Both the position numbers and the translations under genes were made by a program. Under the pieces are notes generated by a model. That model had not been told where the DNA came from and made no database searches. It was given only the letters and a program-made list of their open reading frames with translations. From Polynucleobacter kasalickyi (GTDB taxonomy: Bacteria > Pseudomonadota > Gammaproteobacteria > Burkholderiales > Burkholderiaceae), in assembly GCF_900176405.1 (NCBI RefSeq), contig NZ_FWXJ01000001.1, forward strand, positions 62,001-126,000: 64,000 bases of DNA, given 5' to 3'. This document shows positions 51,507-60,358 of the stretch, piece after piece. The stretch's first letter is position 1; every line of letters begins with the position of its first letter.

Positions 51507-52679
51507 ATGTCAGAAAAAAAAGATCCCCCATATTTTATGTATTTTCCTGGCAATTACCGCTGGTCTGCCGCCTTTATTAATATGCTCAGCGCAGCACCAT
51601 ATGGTGGCTCTGAAATCGGTGAGTTACATAAAATTGGTACCAAATTAAAAGGGAAATCTGCCGATGATGATGAAGCTTGGTTTACTGCGGTAACTGAAGT
51701 GGCGGATGGTGTACGTGCCTATGCTGAACAATTTGCCAGTAAAAATTATCAGGTTTCAGCCGCTCATGCTTATCAGCGCGCAGCTAATTATTATCATATG
51801 GCGGAGCGTTTTAGAACGCCTAAGGACGCACGTGCTTTAGATGTGTTTCAACGTGGTATTGATTGTTTTAGAGAGTTTATCAAACACACAGATTACCAAA
51901 TTGAAATCGTTGAAGTTCCTTATGAAGATGGTAGTTTGCCCGGCTATTTTGTTCATGCCCAAAATAGTAAGCGTGAGAAAAATCCTTGTATTGTCTATTT
52001 TGATGGCTTAGATGTCACCAAGGAAATACAGTTTATGCGTGGGGTGCCTGATTTAGTCAAGCGTGGATTCTCGGTACTGATTATGGACGGTCCTGGCACG
52101 GGTGAAGCCATTCGTTTAAGACAAAAATATTTACGTTATGACTATGAGGTAGCGGGTAGTGCTTGCATTGATTATTTAGAAACTAGAGCCGATGTGAATG
52201 TCGACAAAATTGGGATTGTGGCGATTAGTCTGGGTGGTTATTATGCCCCTCGCTGTGCGGCGAAAGATACACGTTACAAAGCTTGTATCGCCTGGGGAGC
52301 GCAGTGGGACTACTATCAAACCTGGAAAGGACGTATTGAAGCGCAGTTTAAAACCTCTTTATCGGTGCCAGGTCATCACATTAATTGGATTTTAGGCGTT
52401 GACACCTTAGAGCAATCTTTAGAAGTCCTAAAGCCATTTACTTTAGATGGTGTCATGCAAGAAATGACTTGTCCATTTTTACTAGTGCATGGTGCGGAGG
52501 ATGAACAAATTCCACTAGCGGATGCGCAAAAACAATTTGACGCTTGTGGCTCGAAAGATAAAACCTTCCGAGTGTATACAGCGGAAGAAGGCGGGTCGCA
52601 ACATTGCCAAAGAGATTACTTAACCCTCGTGGTGGCTGATATGTGGAACTGGTTTGAAGAAAAACTCATGAGAAATTAA
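51507..52679 (+). CDS. Alpha/beta hydrolase (DHPON-hydrolase-like)
   Basis: A 390-residue hydrolase with a helical N-terminal domain (about 1-125) and a C-terminal alpha/beta hydrolase domain. The nucleophile is S241 (VAISLGGYYAPR), the acid probably D in HGAEDEQIP and the histidine in GGSQHCQRD. It is a distant paralogue of the protein at 42490. The match to dihydroxypseudooxynicotine hydrolase-like enzymes suggests cleavage of an aryl ketone, ester or amide. It sits between two Bug genes. Confidence 0.83.
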   Translation: MSEKKDPPYFMYFPGNYRWSAAFINMLSAAPYGGSEIGELHKIGTKLKGKSADDDEAWFTAVTEVADGVRAYAEQFASKNYQVSAAHAYQRAANYYHMAERFRTPKDARALDVFQRGIDCFREFIKHTDYQIEIVEVPYEDGSLPGYFVHAQNSKREKNPCIVYFDGLDVTKEIQFMRGVPDLVKRGFSVLIMDGPGTGEAIRLRQKYLRYDYEVAGSACIDYLETRADVNVDKIGIVAISLGGYYAPRCAAKDTRYKACIAWGAQWDYYQTWKGRIEAQFKTSLSVPGHHINWILGVDTLEQSLEVLKPFTLDGVMQEMTCPFLLVHGAEDEQIPLADAQKQFDACGSKDKTFRVYTAEEGGSQHCQRDYLTLVVADMWNWFEEKLMRN

Positions 52680-52748
52680 AGCGCTCTTTGCATTGAACCA
52701 AGGCACCCAAGAGATAACCTTAGAAATATAATAATTGGAGACATAAAA

Positions 52749-53759
52749 ATGATGGTGAATCACACTTTTTCAAGATCGAAGTTACTCATAGCCATGTTAC
52801 TCATGGCAGGACACGCGGCATATGCGCAGTCTAATGCGACGCCTAATGCCCAAGCTATTAAAGATTTTCCGAATCGAACGATTAAAGTAGTAGTACCTTA
52901 TGTTGCTGGCGGGCCCATGGATTTTATTGGGCGATACTTGGATCAGAAATTACAGCCTGCTCTAGGCCAAACGATGATTGTTGACAACCGCCCAGGAGCT
53001 GGCGGGGCGATTGGTACAGATATTGTTGCCAAATCACCAGCGGATGGCTATACCATTTTGAACACTTCCTCGAGTCATGCGAGTTTACCGGTTGTGAGTA
53101 AATCGCTACCTTATGACCCAGTGAAAGATTTGCAACCTATCACGCAAATTGCTAATAGTGTTGGCTTCATTATTGCGGTTCGTAATGACCTACCAGCGAA
53201 AAATTTACAAGAATTTATTGCTGATGCGAAAGCAAATCCTAATAAATATAACTTTGGCTCAGGTGGCGTGGGCAATGTCATGCAGTTTGCCGGTGAGTAT
53301 TTCAATACGAGTGCAGGCATTAAAACGCAACATATTCCATTTAAGGGCGTCGGCCAAGCGATTACAGAACTTATGGCAGGCCGGATTGACTTTGTATTAG
53401 GCCCCGGTACCGGTCTTTCCACGTATATTAAAGCCGGAAAAATTAAAGCATTAGCCATCACTGCTAAAAAGCGCTGGTCAGAACTCCCTGATGTACCGAC
53501 TGCCGATGAAGCTGGACTAAAAGATTTTGCCTATATTCCATTTTACGGCTATTGGTACCCAGCGGGTGTGCCAAAAGAAATCGTTAACAAAATGCGGCTA
53601 GAAATTGTCAAAGTATTAGAACAGCCTGAAACTAAAAAAGCGTTTTTTGACCAAGGTTTTGAGGTGGTTGGTTCTACCCCAGAAGAGTTCTCAAAAGTCA
53701 TTGCCAATGAAATTGAACTCAATAAGCGTTTAGCAACAAATATCAAATTTACTGAATAA
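52749..53759 (+). CDS. Bug/TctC family substrate-binding protein
   Basis: A 336-residue periplasmic protein with a Sec signal (SKLLIAMLLMAGHAAYAQ). Mature landmarks are FPNRTIKVVVPYVAGGPMDFIGRYL, MIVDNRPGAGGAIGTDIV, PADGYTI, FGSGGVGNVMQFAGEYF, TQHIPFKGVGQA and YPAGVPKEIVNKM. The loop VAGGPMD is canonical. GGAG (52737-52740) is 8 bases before the ATG at 52749. The CoA-transferase gene begins 16 bp later, so Bug, CoA-transferase and lyase form a plausible import-to-CoA unit. Confidence 0.92.
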   Translation: MMVNHTFSRSKLLIAMLLMAGHAAYAQSNATPNAQAIKDFPNRTIKVVVPYVAGGPMDFIGRYLDQKLQPALGQTMIVDNRPGAGGAIGTDIVAKSPADGYTILNTSSSHASLPVVSKSLPYDPVKDLQPITQIANSVGFIIAVRNDLPAKNLQEFIADAKANPNKYNFGSGGVGNVMQFAGEYFNTSAGIKTQHIPFKGVGQAITELMAGRIDFVLGPGTGLSTYIKAGKIKALAITAKKRWSELPDVPTADEAGLKDFAYIPFYGYWYPAGVPKEIVNKMRLEIVKVLEQPETKKAFFDQGFEVVGSTPEEFSKVIANEIELNKRLATNIKFTE

Positions 53760-53775
53760 TTTATAAAGAAAAAAT

Positions 53776-54984
53776 ATGTCATTACCTTTAGAAGGAATTA
53801 AAGTTATCGAACTCGGCAATTTTATTGCTGGACCCTTTTGCGGGATGTTACTCGGCGATATGGGTGCTGAGGTGATAAAAGTTGAAAGACCAAAAAATGG
53901 CGATCAAACCCGCGCCATGCCACCGATGGTCAATGGCCATAGCGCAAGTTTTGCAGCGCTGAACCGTAATAAAAAAAGTTTGGTTTTAGATTTAAAGCAA
54001 GCAGAAGCGATTGAAATCTTAAAAAAACTCGTCAAAGAATCCGATGTTTTTTTAGAAAACAATCGTCCTGGCGTTTTAGAAAAATTAGGCCTAGGTGCGG
54101 CGGACTTAAAAGCAATTAATCCAAACATTGTGTATGTATCAGCTTCTGGTTTTGGTCAAACAGGACCCCATCGCAAGCGTGCGGGCGTGAATTTAATTGT
54201 CGAAGCATTTTCTGGCACCTTATCCGTCACTGGCGCGCCAGGGGAGATGCCGATGCGTCCCGGGATTCAGACAGCGGATATTTTTGGTGCTCTGTTTGCT
54301 ACCTACGCAGCCTTAAGTGGTTTGATTAGTGTCTTAAAAGGGCGCGGCGGTAAAGTTGCCGATGTCTCTTTAGTTGAGGCTTCGATTGCAGCGGCTGCTT
54401 GGGAAACGGCTTATTACCTCGCCACGAATGATGTTCCTGAGCGAATGGGAAATCAACATCGTTTAAATACACCCTATCAGTTATTTGAGACGGTTGATCA
54501 GGAATACTTGGCAATCGGCACGCCGAATGATGAGTTATTTAGACGCTTTATGGTGGCCCTTGAATTAAGTGAACACCTCACGGATCAACGTTTTTCTAGT
54601 TATGTGCTACGTAAGGAAAATGAAGCGCACCTATTAGCCATTGTTGAACCGGCAGTGTCTAGAAGGGCATCGGATGAATTAGAAGCGCTCTTAATGCAAG
54701 CGGGAGTACCATGTGCTCGCATGAATAATATTAAGGAAGTATTTGAAGACCCACATATTATTGATCGCAAGGTGGCCGTAGATATTGAGCATCCGGTGAT
54801 GGGCAAAATGAAAGCAGTTCGTAATCCTGTTTTATTTGAGGAAGGTAGTCCAACGATCAGACTGCACGCACCTAGTCTGGGTGAGCATTCAGCAGAAATA
54901 TTACAAGAACTCGGCTATACCGCAGACCAAATCCAAACCTATGCGCAGCAGGGTGTCGTGTTATTGCATCAGCCGCAGCATTAA
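53776..54984 (+). CDS. CaiB/BaiF (class III) CoA-transferase
   Basis: A 402-residue family III CoA-transferase. Features are LGNFIAGPFCGMLLGDMGAEVIKVERP, FAALNRNKKSLVLDLK, the catalytic aspartate D168 (GIQTADIFGAL) and GVPCARMNNIKEVFEDPHI. It activates a dicarboxylate or hydroxy acid to the CoA ester by exchange, giving the kind of substrate the neighbouring CitE-like lyase cleaves. The lyase gene begins 36 bp downstream. Relatives include formyl-, succinyl- and itaconate-CoA transferases. Intact, normal length. Confidence 0.92.
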   Translation: MSLPLEGIKVIELGNFIAGPFCGMLLGDMGAEVIKVERPKNGDQTRAMPPMVNGHSASFAALNRNKKSLVLDLKQAEAIEILKKLVKESDVFLENNRPGVLEKLGLGAADLKAINPNIVYVSASGFGQTGPHRKRAGVNLIVEAFSGTLSVTGAPGEMPMRPGIQTADIFGALFATYAALSGLISVLKGRGGKVADVSLVEASIAAAAWETAYYLATNDVPERMGNQHRLNTPYQLFETVDQEYLAIGTPNDELFRRFMVALELSEHLTDQRFSSYVLRKENEAHLLAIVEPAVSRRASDELEALLMQAGVPCARMNNIKEVFEDPHIIDRKVAVDIEHPVMGKMKAVRNPVLFEEGSPTIRLHAPSLGEHSAEILQELGYTADQIQTYAQQGVVLLHQPQH

Positions 54985-55020
54985 TTTTATTGAAAACCCA
55001 TTATTAAAGAAAGATTCTCT

Positions 55021-55932
55021 ATGAAAATTTGGCGCAGCCTCCTCTTTGTTCCAGCAAACCAAGAACGTATGTTGAATAAATTAGATTCATTACCAGCAGA
55101 TGGTTTTATTTTTGATTTAGAAGATACGATTCCTGATCCCGAAAAAAACAATGCCAGACAAATGACTCTAGATGTCATGCCAAAGGTAAAAGGTGACCGC
55201 AGTTGGGTCAGGGTCAATGGTTTATCTACAGGATTTATGCATGAGGATTTAGATGCCCTCATCGGCGCGCCGGGTCTGACGGGCTTAATTGTGCCTAAAA
55301 TGGATTCCTTAGCGGATGTAAATACGGTGGATAAGCTGATGGCAAGTCTTGAGATTCGTCGTGGACTTACTGTCGGATCAACTCCCATAATTGTGATGAT
55401 GGAAAGTGCTGGTGGGGTCCTTGACTCAAGAGCCATTATGACCAGTAGCCCTCGGATTCAGACCATGATTTATGGTGGTGGAGAAGATGGTGATATGAAT
55501 GTCTCACTTGGTGCTACTTGGACGAGTCCCGGCCCAGAAATGATGTTTGTGCGGCAATTTTCTTTAGTGTCTGCTAGAGCGGCAAATTTTGATTGTCCAC
55601 TTGACGGCGTGTTTGCCAATGTGAAAGACCCAGAGGGTTTTAGGAGCGATACACAATTATCGAAGCGTTTAGGCTATCGCGGTCGTACTGTGATTCATCC
55701 GAATCAAATTGAGGATGCTAATAATATTTATACCCCAACCGCTGCGCAAATCGAATATTACTCTAGAGTGGTAAACGCTTATCAAGAAGCCTTAACGCGT
55801 GGCGTTGCTAGTACCACTGTTGACGGTAAGTTAGTTGATTTAGCGATGTCTAAAACTGCACAACGTTTACTGGATCATGTGGCGGCGATCAAAAATATTG
55901 AGGCGATTACTGGCTTTGTGGGAAAAGCGTAA
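55021..55932 (+). CDS. HpcH/HpaI/CitE family lyase (CoA ester lyase)
   Basis: A 303-residue TIM-barrel lyase. The start WRSLLFVPANQERMLNKL, the metal-binding FIFDLEDTIPDPEKNNAR, WVRVNG and LTGLIVPKMDS are typical of CitE/malyl-CoA lyase-like enzymes, and VIHPNQIE closes the barrel. It likely splits a 3-hydroxy-dicarboxyl-CoA such as malyl-, methylmalyl- or citramalyl-CoA into acetyl- or propionyl-CoA and a keto acid. The segment GGGEDGDMNVSLG is somewhat unusual next to the common G-x-E-D-L. The next gene overlaps its stop. Confidence 0.88.
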   Translation: MKIWRSLLFVPANQERMLNKLDSLPADGFIFDLEDTIPDPEKNNARQMTLDVMPKVKGDRSWVRVNGLSTGFMHEDLDALIGAPGLTGLIVPKMDSLADVNTVDKLMASLEIRRGLTVGSTPIIVMMESAGGVLDSRAIMTSSPRIQTMIYGGGEDGDMNVSLGATWTSPGPEMMFVRQFSLVSARAANFDCPLDGVFANVKDPEGFRSDTQLSKRLGYRGRTVIHPNQIEDANNIYTPTAAQIEYYSRVVNAYQEALTRGVASTTVDGKLVDLAMSKTAQRLLDHVAAIKNIEAITGFVGKA

Positions 55933-56873
55933 TGGTCAATGCAGCTATTTTTGGTTTAGGTCGTTGGGGTAGAAATCTCGTCAATGCGGTTGAGCATAGT
56001 GATGTTGTCCGCTTTCAAAAGGCAGTCGTCACGAATCCTCAAAAACATCTAGATTTTGCACAGGAAAAGCAGTTAGTAGTAACTGCTGACCCAAACGAAG
56101 TCTTGCTCGATCCATCGATCCAGATGATTGTCTTAGCGACACCCCACCTGTTGCACTTGCCACAAATTACTGCAGCAGCAAAAGCCGGTAAAGCAGTTTT
56201 TTGTGAAAAGCCGCTGGCTTTGAATTTAGAGGAAGCCCAGCGTGCAGTAGCTGTTTGCCAAGAGCATCAGGTCTTATTGGGGGTCGGACATGACAAACGT
56301 TTTTGGCCCTCGATGCAGCATGTCCAGCAGGTTGTCAGATCAGGTGAACTTGGTAAGTTGATTCATATTGAGGGAAACTTTACCAATGAGAATCTAAAAA
56401 ATTTCCAAACTTCTTGGCGTGATCTTCCGGAGAATGTCCCAGGTGGGAACTTAACGGCGACTGGGATTCATATTGTTGATGCCTTTACCAACCTCATGGG
56501 CCCTATCAAATCCGTAGAAGGTATTTATCGTCAAATGGATGGTGGCACGATGGATACTTTAGCCTTGCTGGTGGATTTTGCATCTGGCGCAACCGGACTG
56601 TTATCTTCACCTAGACCATCACCGGTATTTTGGCGAGTACATGTATTCGGTCAACATGGCAATATCGAGTCCAGAGGTCCATTGCAAAGCATTCAGAGCA
56701 TGTCAGGTAAAGAGGCAGTTGTGAAAGAGTTTGCGCCAATAAATGCGTTGCAATTTCAGCTAGAGGCGTTTGCTCGGGCAATTGAAGAGAAAACGGATTA
56801 CCTGATTTCGCCGCAGGAGATTTTAAATACGGTGGCTGCTTTTGAAGCAAGTACCAAAGCGGTTGATTCATAA
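55932..56873 (+). CDS. Gfo/Idh/MocA family oxidoreductase
   Basis: A 313-residue NAD(P)-dependent oxidoreductase. The Rossmann segment is AAIFGLGRWGRNLVNAVEH (4-22), the EKP motif is VFCEKPLALNLEEAQRAV (about 91-108), and the C-terminal domain holds GGNLTATGIHIVDAFTNLMG. Substrates in this family are mainly sugars and cyclitols, but aromatic and aliphatic ones occur. It overlaps the lyase stop (TAATG), so it is translationally coupled, and it ends the twelve-gene run. A hairpin-rich gap and a GlcG-like gene follow. Confidence 0.87.
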   Translation: MVNAAIFGLGRWGRNLVNAVEHSDVVRFQKAVVTNPQKHLDFAQEKQLVVTADPNEVLLDPSIQMIVLATPHLLHLPQITAAAKAGKAVFCEKPLALNLEEAQRAVAVCQEHQVLLGVGHDKRFWPSMQHVQQVVRSGELGKLIHIEGNFTNENLKNFQTSWRDLPENVPGGNLTATGIHIVDAFTNLMGPIKSVEGIYRQMDGGTMDTLALLVDFASGATGLLSSPRPSPVFWRVHVFGQHGNIESRGPLQSIQSMSGKEAVVKEFAPINALQFQLEAFARAIEEKTDYLISPQEILNTVAAFEASTKAVDS

Positions 56874-56977
56874 AACTGTATTCAATTGCTTTGAAAACAG
56901 CTTCTCAGGGTTTACTCCTCTTGTAGGCTGACACCTAGGAGCTTAGGATGAAAGAAATAACCATAATGGAGATCAAT

Positions 56978-57478
56978 ATGAAAAAAGTTTCAAAATTACT
57001 TACTCAAGCCACCGTTTCATTGGCGGCTTTAATGGTCGTTTCAAGTTCGCAGGCTCAGCTTCTGAACCATAAAGATATGACTGCTTCCATTGCCATGACA
57101 ATGGCTCAGACAGCAATCGCCACTTGTAAAAATAATGGTTATGTAATATCAGTCAGTGTCGTTGGCAGGAATGGAGAAATCATTGTTCAAGTGCGTGGCG
57201 ATGATACTGGAATGCATACAGTTGAAAACAGTTTTAGAAAAGCTTATACAGCGCGGACCTTTCGTGTACCTTCCGGCGACATTGTGACTCGCTTAAAAAA
57301 TGACCCAAGCTTTCCCCTAATACATCTTAGTAATGTGATTGCTAATCAAGGTGGTTTACCCATTAAGTTTGGTGATGAAACAATTGGTGGGATAGGGATC
57401 TCTGGCGCACCTGGCGGTGATAAAGATGAAGCTTGTGCAAAAGCTGCATTAGATAAAGTCGCTGATCAACTTAAATAA
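56978..57478 (+). CDS. GlcG/HbpS family heme-binding-like protein, exported
   Basis: A 166-residue protein with a Sec signal (KKVSKLLTQATVSLAALMVVSSSQAQ). The mature part matches the GlcG/HbpS family: ASIAMTMAQTAIATCKNNGYVISVSVVGRNGEIIVQVRGDD, SFRKAYTARTF and GGLPIKFGDETIGGIGISGAPGGDKDEACAKAALDKV. Streptomyces HbpS is a heme-binding accessory sensor protein; other members are linked to glycolate or propanediol use. The start at 56978 has GGAG at 56968-56971; an ATG at 56948 is less likely. It is set apart from the upstream run by about 100 bp. Confidence 0.85.
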   Translation: MKKVSKLLTQATVSLAALMVVSSSQAQLLNHKDMTASIAMTMAQTAIATCKNNGYVISVSVVGRNGEIIVQVRGDDTGMHTVENSFRKAYTARTFRVPSGDIVTRLKNDPSFPLIHLSNVIANQGGLPIKFGDETIGGIGISGAPGGDKDEACAKAALDKVADQLK

Positions 57479-57524
57479 CCATTATTTTCTAAATACTGCA
57501 AAATCCTTTCCTTAAAAAATCCAT

Positions 57525-57560
57525 CAAGTCAAACCTTAGTGGGCTTTATGGTTTGACTTG
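57525..57560 (+). terminator. Hairpin after the GlcG/HbpS-like gene
   Basis: CAAGTCAAACC (57525-57535) pairs perfectly with GGTTTGACTTG (57550-57560) over a 14-base loop. A run of six T begins eight bases later. Likely a terminator. Confidence 0.65.
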
Positions 57561-57700
57561 AACTTGGTTTTTTAAAGACAGCAATCATTCTTCAGATATA
57601 AGTCAATGAACCTGCCATTTAATGCTCGCCAATACACATCACCTAAGGGATGTTGTAAGATGGATTGAAATAATACATTCAAATAAAATAGGAGACAAAC

Positions 57701-58132
57701 ATGGCCAAACTTCGACATATCACGATTACCGTTGAGGATCCAGAAGCTGCTGCGGAGTTCTACATTAATACCTTTGATATGAAAAGAGTTGGTGGCACCG
57801 ATTGGGAAAATGCAAAAGGCGTTTATTTGAGTGATGGCACGATGAATTTGGCCTTACTGAAGTATAAAAACGACGCCTCAGCAGGTGATCGGGGTGCGAA
57901 CTTTGTTGGGCTACATCATTTGGGGTTCTGGGTCGATGATGTTGGTCAAACCAGGAAATCACTAGAAAAAAATGGCGCCACCTATTGGATGGGCGATGTG
58001 AGACATGATGGCGGATTTTATGAAGTGAAATACTTTGACCCTCATGGTGTCGTCGTAGATATTAGTGAACATGGCTGGAAGGGCGCTACCAAAGAAGTCA
58101 TCCCAACGCCATCAACTGAGTCAATGAAGTGA
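57701..58132 (+). CDS. VOC family protein (glyoxalase/extradiol dioxygenase fold)
   Basis: A 143-residue metal-binding protein of the vicinal oxygen chelate superfamily. It begins AKLRHITITVEDPEAAAEFYINTFDMKRV, with the histidine of the first paired-beta motif, then continues through GLHHLGFWVDDVGQTRKSLEKNG. It ends in YEVKYFDPHGVVVDISEH with the final glutamate. Members are isomerases, dioxygenases and antibiotic-binding proteins, so the reaction is not fixed. AGGAG (57688-57692) supports the ATG. The Bug gene starts at 58135, right after its stop. Confidence 0.87.
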   Translation: MAKLRHITITVEDPEAAAEFYINTFDMKRVGGTDWENAKGVYLSDGTMNLALLKYKNDASAGDRGANFVGLHHLGFWVDDVGQTRKSLEKNGATYWMGDVRHDGGFYEVKYFDPHGVVVDISEHGWKGATKEVIPTPSTESMK

Positions 58133-58134
58133 TC

Positions 58135-59100
58135 ATGATGAAAACACTTTTAACTAGCCTACTCTTTTGTTTGATAGCACCATTTGCTTGGTCGCAAAGT
58201 TATCCCACAAAAACAGTGAAAATGGTTGTGCCATTTGAAACGGGAACACCCGATTCCTTAGCGCGGATTTTGGCAAAAGAATTGACTGCAAAAACGAACC
58301 AGTCTTTTTATACTGAAAACCATCCCGGCGCTAATGGAATTATCGGTACGGATTTAGTTGTCAAAGCAAAGCCCGATGGCTATACGCTCTTAGTTACTTC
58401 TTCATCGATTGTGGTGAATCCTAGTTACTACAAAAAGCTTCCTTTTGATTTAAAAAAGGACTTAATTCCAGTGACGAACCTTGGTAGTGTCGAAGCACTT
58501 CTGGTGGTTGTTAATGCAAAATCATCTTATAAAAATCTGAGTGAATTTTTGAAGTTTGCCAAGGACCCCAAAAATAAGGTCTCTTACGGAAGTCCAGGCA
58601 ATGGGAATCATTTGCATGTTTCTAGCGAATATTTCAATCAGAAGATGGGGCTGGATATGACCCATATTCCTTATAAGGGTGCTGGCCCTGCGACTACAGC
58701 GCTACTTGGGGAACAAATTCAAGTGTTAATCACAACGCCACCATCTGTGTTGCCCTATATTAAGGATGGTAGGTTTAAAGCCATCGCCTACACGGGCTTA
58801 AAACGAGCATCTTTCTTGCCAGATGTTCCTACCGTTGCAGAACAAGGATTTCCTACTTTTGAAATTGATGGGGGTTGGTTTGGCTTATTTACAACCGCTG
58901 GCACACCTCCAGATACAGTCAATAAAATTCAACAACTGATTCAACTGGCGATTGAAAATAAATCCGTGAAAGACAGTATTGTGCAAATTGGTTTAGAGCC
59001 TGTAATCGACAGTCCAGAGCATTTCAAAACCTATGTAAACTCCGAACAAACTAGATATTCTGAACTCTTAAAAATGCTGAACATTAAAGCGCAAGAGTAA
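58135..59100 (+). CDS. Bug/TctC family substrate-binding protein with altered ligand loop
   Basis: A 321-residue periplasmic protein with a Sec signal (KTLLTSLLFCLIAPFAWSQ). Mature landmarks are YPTKTVKMVVPFETGTPDSLARIL, SFYTENHPGANGIIGTDLV, KPDGYTL, YGSPGNGNHLHVSSEYF, MTHIPYKGAGPA and TTAGTPPDTVNKI. The first ligand loop reads ETGTPD instead of xGGxxD, so the main anion-holding glycine pair is altered. The ATGs at 58135 and 58138 are equivalent. It starts 3 bp after the VOC stop. Confidence 0.9.
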   Translation: MMKTLLTSLLFCLIAPFAWSQSYPTKTVKMVVPFETGTPDSLARILAKELTAKTNQSFYTENHPGANGIIGTDLVVKAKPDGYTLLVTSSSIVVNPSYYKKLPFDLKKDLIPVTNLGSVEALLVVVNAKSSYKNLSEFLKFAKDPKNKVSYGSPGNGNHLHVSSEYFNQKMGLDMTHIPYKGAGPATTALLGEQIQVLITTPPSVLPYIKDGRFKAIAYTGLKRASFLPDVPTVAEQGFPTFEIDGGWFGLFTTAGTPPDTVNKIQQLIQLAIENKSVKDSIVQIGLEPVIDSPEHFKTYVNSEQTRYSELLKMLNIKAQE

Positions 59101-59191
59101 GGCGCCAAGGAAAAAATTCAACTTATTATTCATACGCAAGAAGGTGTGATTCATTGTCCAGTTGAACCAGGGTGAAATTAGTAGTCAGGTG

Positions 59192-59226
59192 AAGAACTAA
59201 ATACTTGTTATAAATATTTAGTTCTT
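59192..59226. terminator. Bidirectional hairpin between convergent Bug genes
   Basis: AAGAACTAAATA (59192-59203) pairs perfectly with TATTTAGTTCTT (59215-59226) around an 11-base loop. It lies between the stops of two convergent Bug genes (59100 and 59283) and can serve both. Confidence 0.6.
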
Positions 59227-59282
59227 TCCATTAGTGACCTTTAGACCTGTCTCGTCAACAGATAAAGCGTAGTAGGTGCTGA

Positions 59283-60281
59283 TTAATCTGGTTTAATGTT
59301 GCCAGCCTTAACTACCTTCGCCCACTTCTCGACTTCCTGTTGAATAATCTGAGTTGTTTGTTCAGGCGTTGGCGTAAGCACAATGTAGCCTAAGCCTACT
59401 AGTTTTTCTCGCATGACTGGCTCTTGAACAATTTTGGTAATTTCCTGATTCAGGTAATTCACAATGGCTTTAGGCGTTCCAGCTGGAGCGGAAATAAATT
59501 GCTGGGTATCTCCTTCAAAGTCAGGAAAACCAGATTCATTAATGGTTGGTACATTTGGAATCGTCGCAAAGCGCGCCTTGCTGGTAATCGCTAAAGCAAT
59601 GAGCTTGCCTGCATTAATCTGAGCCATCGCTGGCGGTAATGCCGAAAATCCAACTGGAACTTGATGACCAAGGACTGCTTGTAAAGCTGGACCACCACCG
59701 TTATAAGGAATATGTTTCATATCTAAGTTGCCGCGAATCTTTAGTAATTCCATACTGAGGTGAGGGCCGGTACCATTCCCTGGTGTCGCATAATCCACTT
59801 TACCGGGATTGGTTTTTGTATAAGCGACGAAGTCTTTAAAGTTTTTCGCAGCAAAATCTGGACTGGCAACGAGGACATTCGGCGAGCTTACAGGGAGTGC
59901 CACTGGCGCAAAGTCTTTTAATGGATGAAAGCCAGGATTTTCATAGAGGGAAGGATTGATCACATAAGCACTACTCATGAGCAGCAGGGTATATCCATCC
60001 GGAGCTGATTTTGCCACTTGTACAGCGCCAATATTCGCCGCACCACCTGGTTTGTTTTCGACGATAAATGATTTTCCTGAATTTTCAGATAATTTTTGAG
60101 CCAGTAGACGTGCGATGATATCTGAGGGGCCACCCGGTGCAAAAGGCACAATGATCCTGACGACTTTCTCGGGATAGGGAGCAGCGCTAGATTGACTATA
60201 TGCACCTGTACTAAACGCTAAGGTGAATGGGAAAAAAACGAGTGGCAATACTTTCTTAAAGTGGCGCACTAGAAAGTTCAT
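59283..60281 (-). CDS. Bug/TctC family substrate-binding protein
   Basis: A 332-residue periplasmic protein with a Sec signal (KKVLPLVFFPFTLAFSTGAYSQ). Mature landmarks are YPEKVVRIIVPFAPGGPSDIIARLL, FIVENKPGGAANIGAVQV, APDGYTL, YATPGNGTGPHLSMELL, MKHIPYNGGGPA and APAGTPKAIVNYL. The loop APGGPSD is canonical. It is convergent with the Bug gene at 58135 and divergent from the GST gene; the 77-bp gap to the GST start must hold both promoters. Confidence 0.92.
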   Translation of the reverse strand: MNFLVRHFKKVLPLVFFPFTLAFSTGAYSQSSAAPYPEKVVRIIVPFAPGGPSDIIARLLAQKLSENSGKSFIVENKPGGAANIGAVQVAKSAPDGYTLLLMSSAYVINPSLYENPGFHPLKDFAPVALPVSSPNVLVASPDFAAKNFKDFVAYTKTNPGKVDYATPGNGTGPHLSMELLKIRGNLDMKHIPYNGGGPALQAVLGHQVPVGFSALPPAMAQINAGKLIALAITSKARFATIPNVPTINESGFPDFEGDTQQFISAPAGTPKAIVNYLNQEITKIVQEPVMREKLVGLGYIVLTPTPEQTTQIIQQEVEKWAKVVKAGNIKPD

Positions 60282-60358
60282 TTCGAGCTCCTAAAAATAG
60301 TGAATATGTCATTACATGGTCTATCATATTAGTATAAATAACAAATATGGAGATAAAA

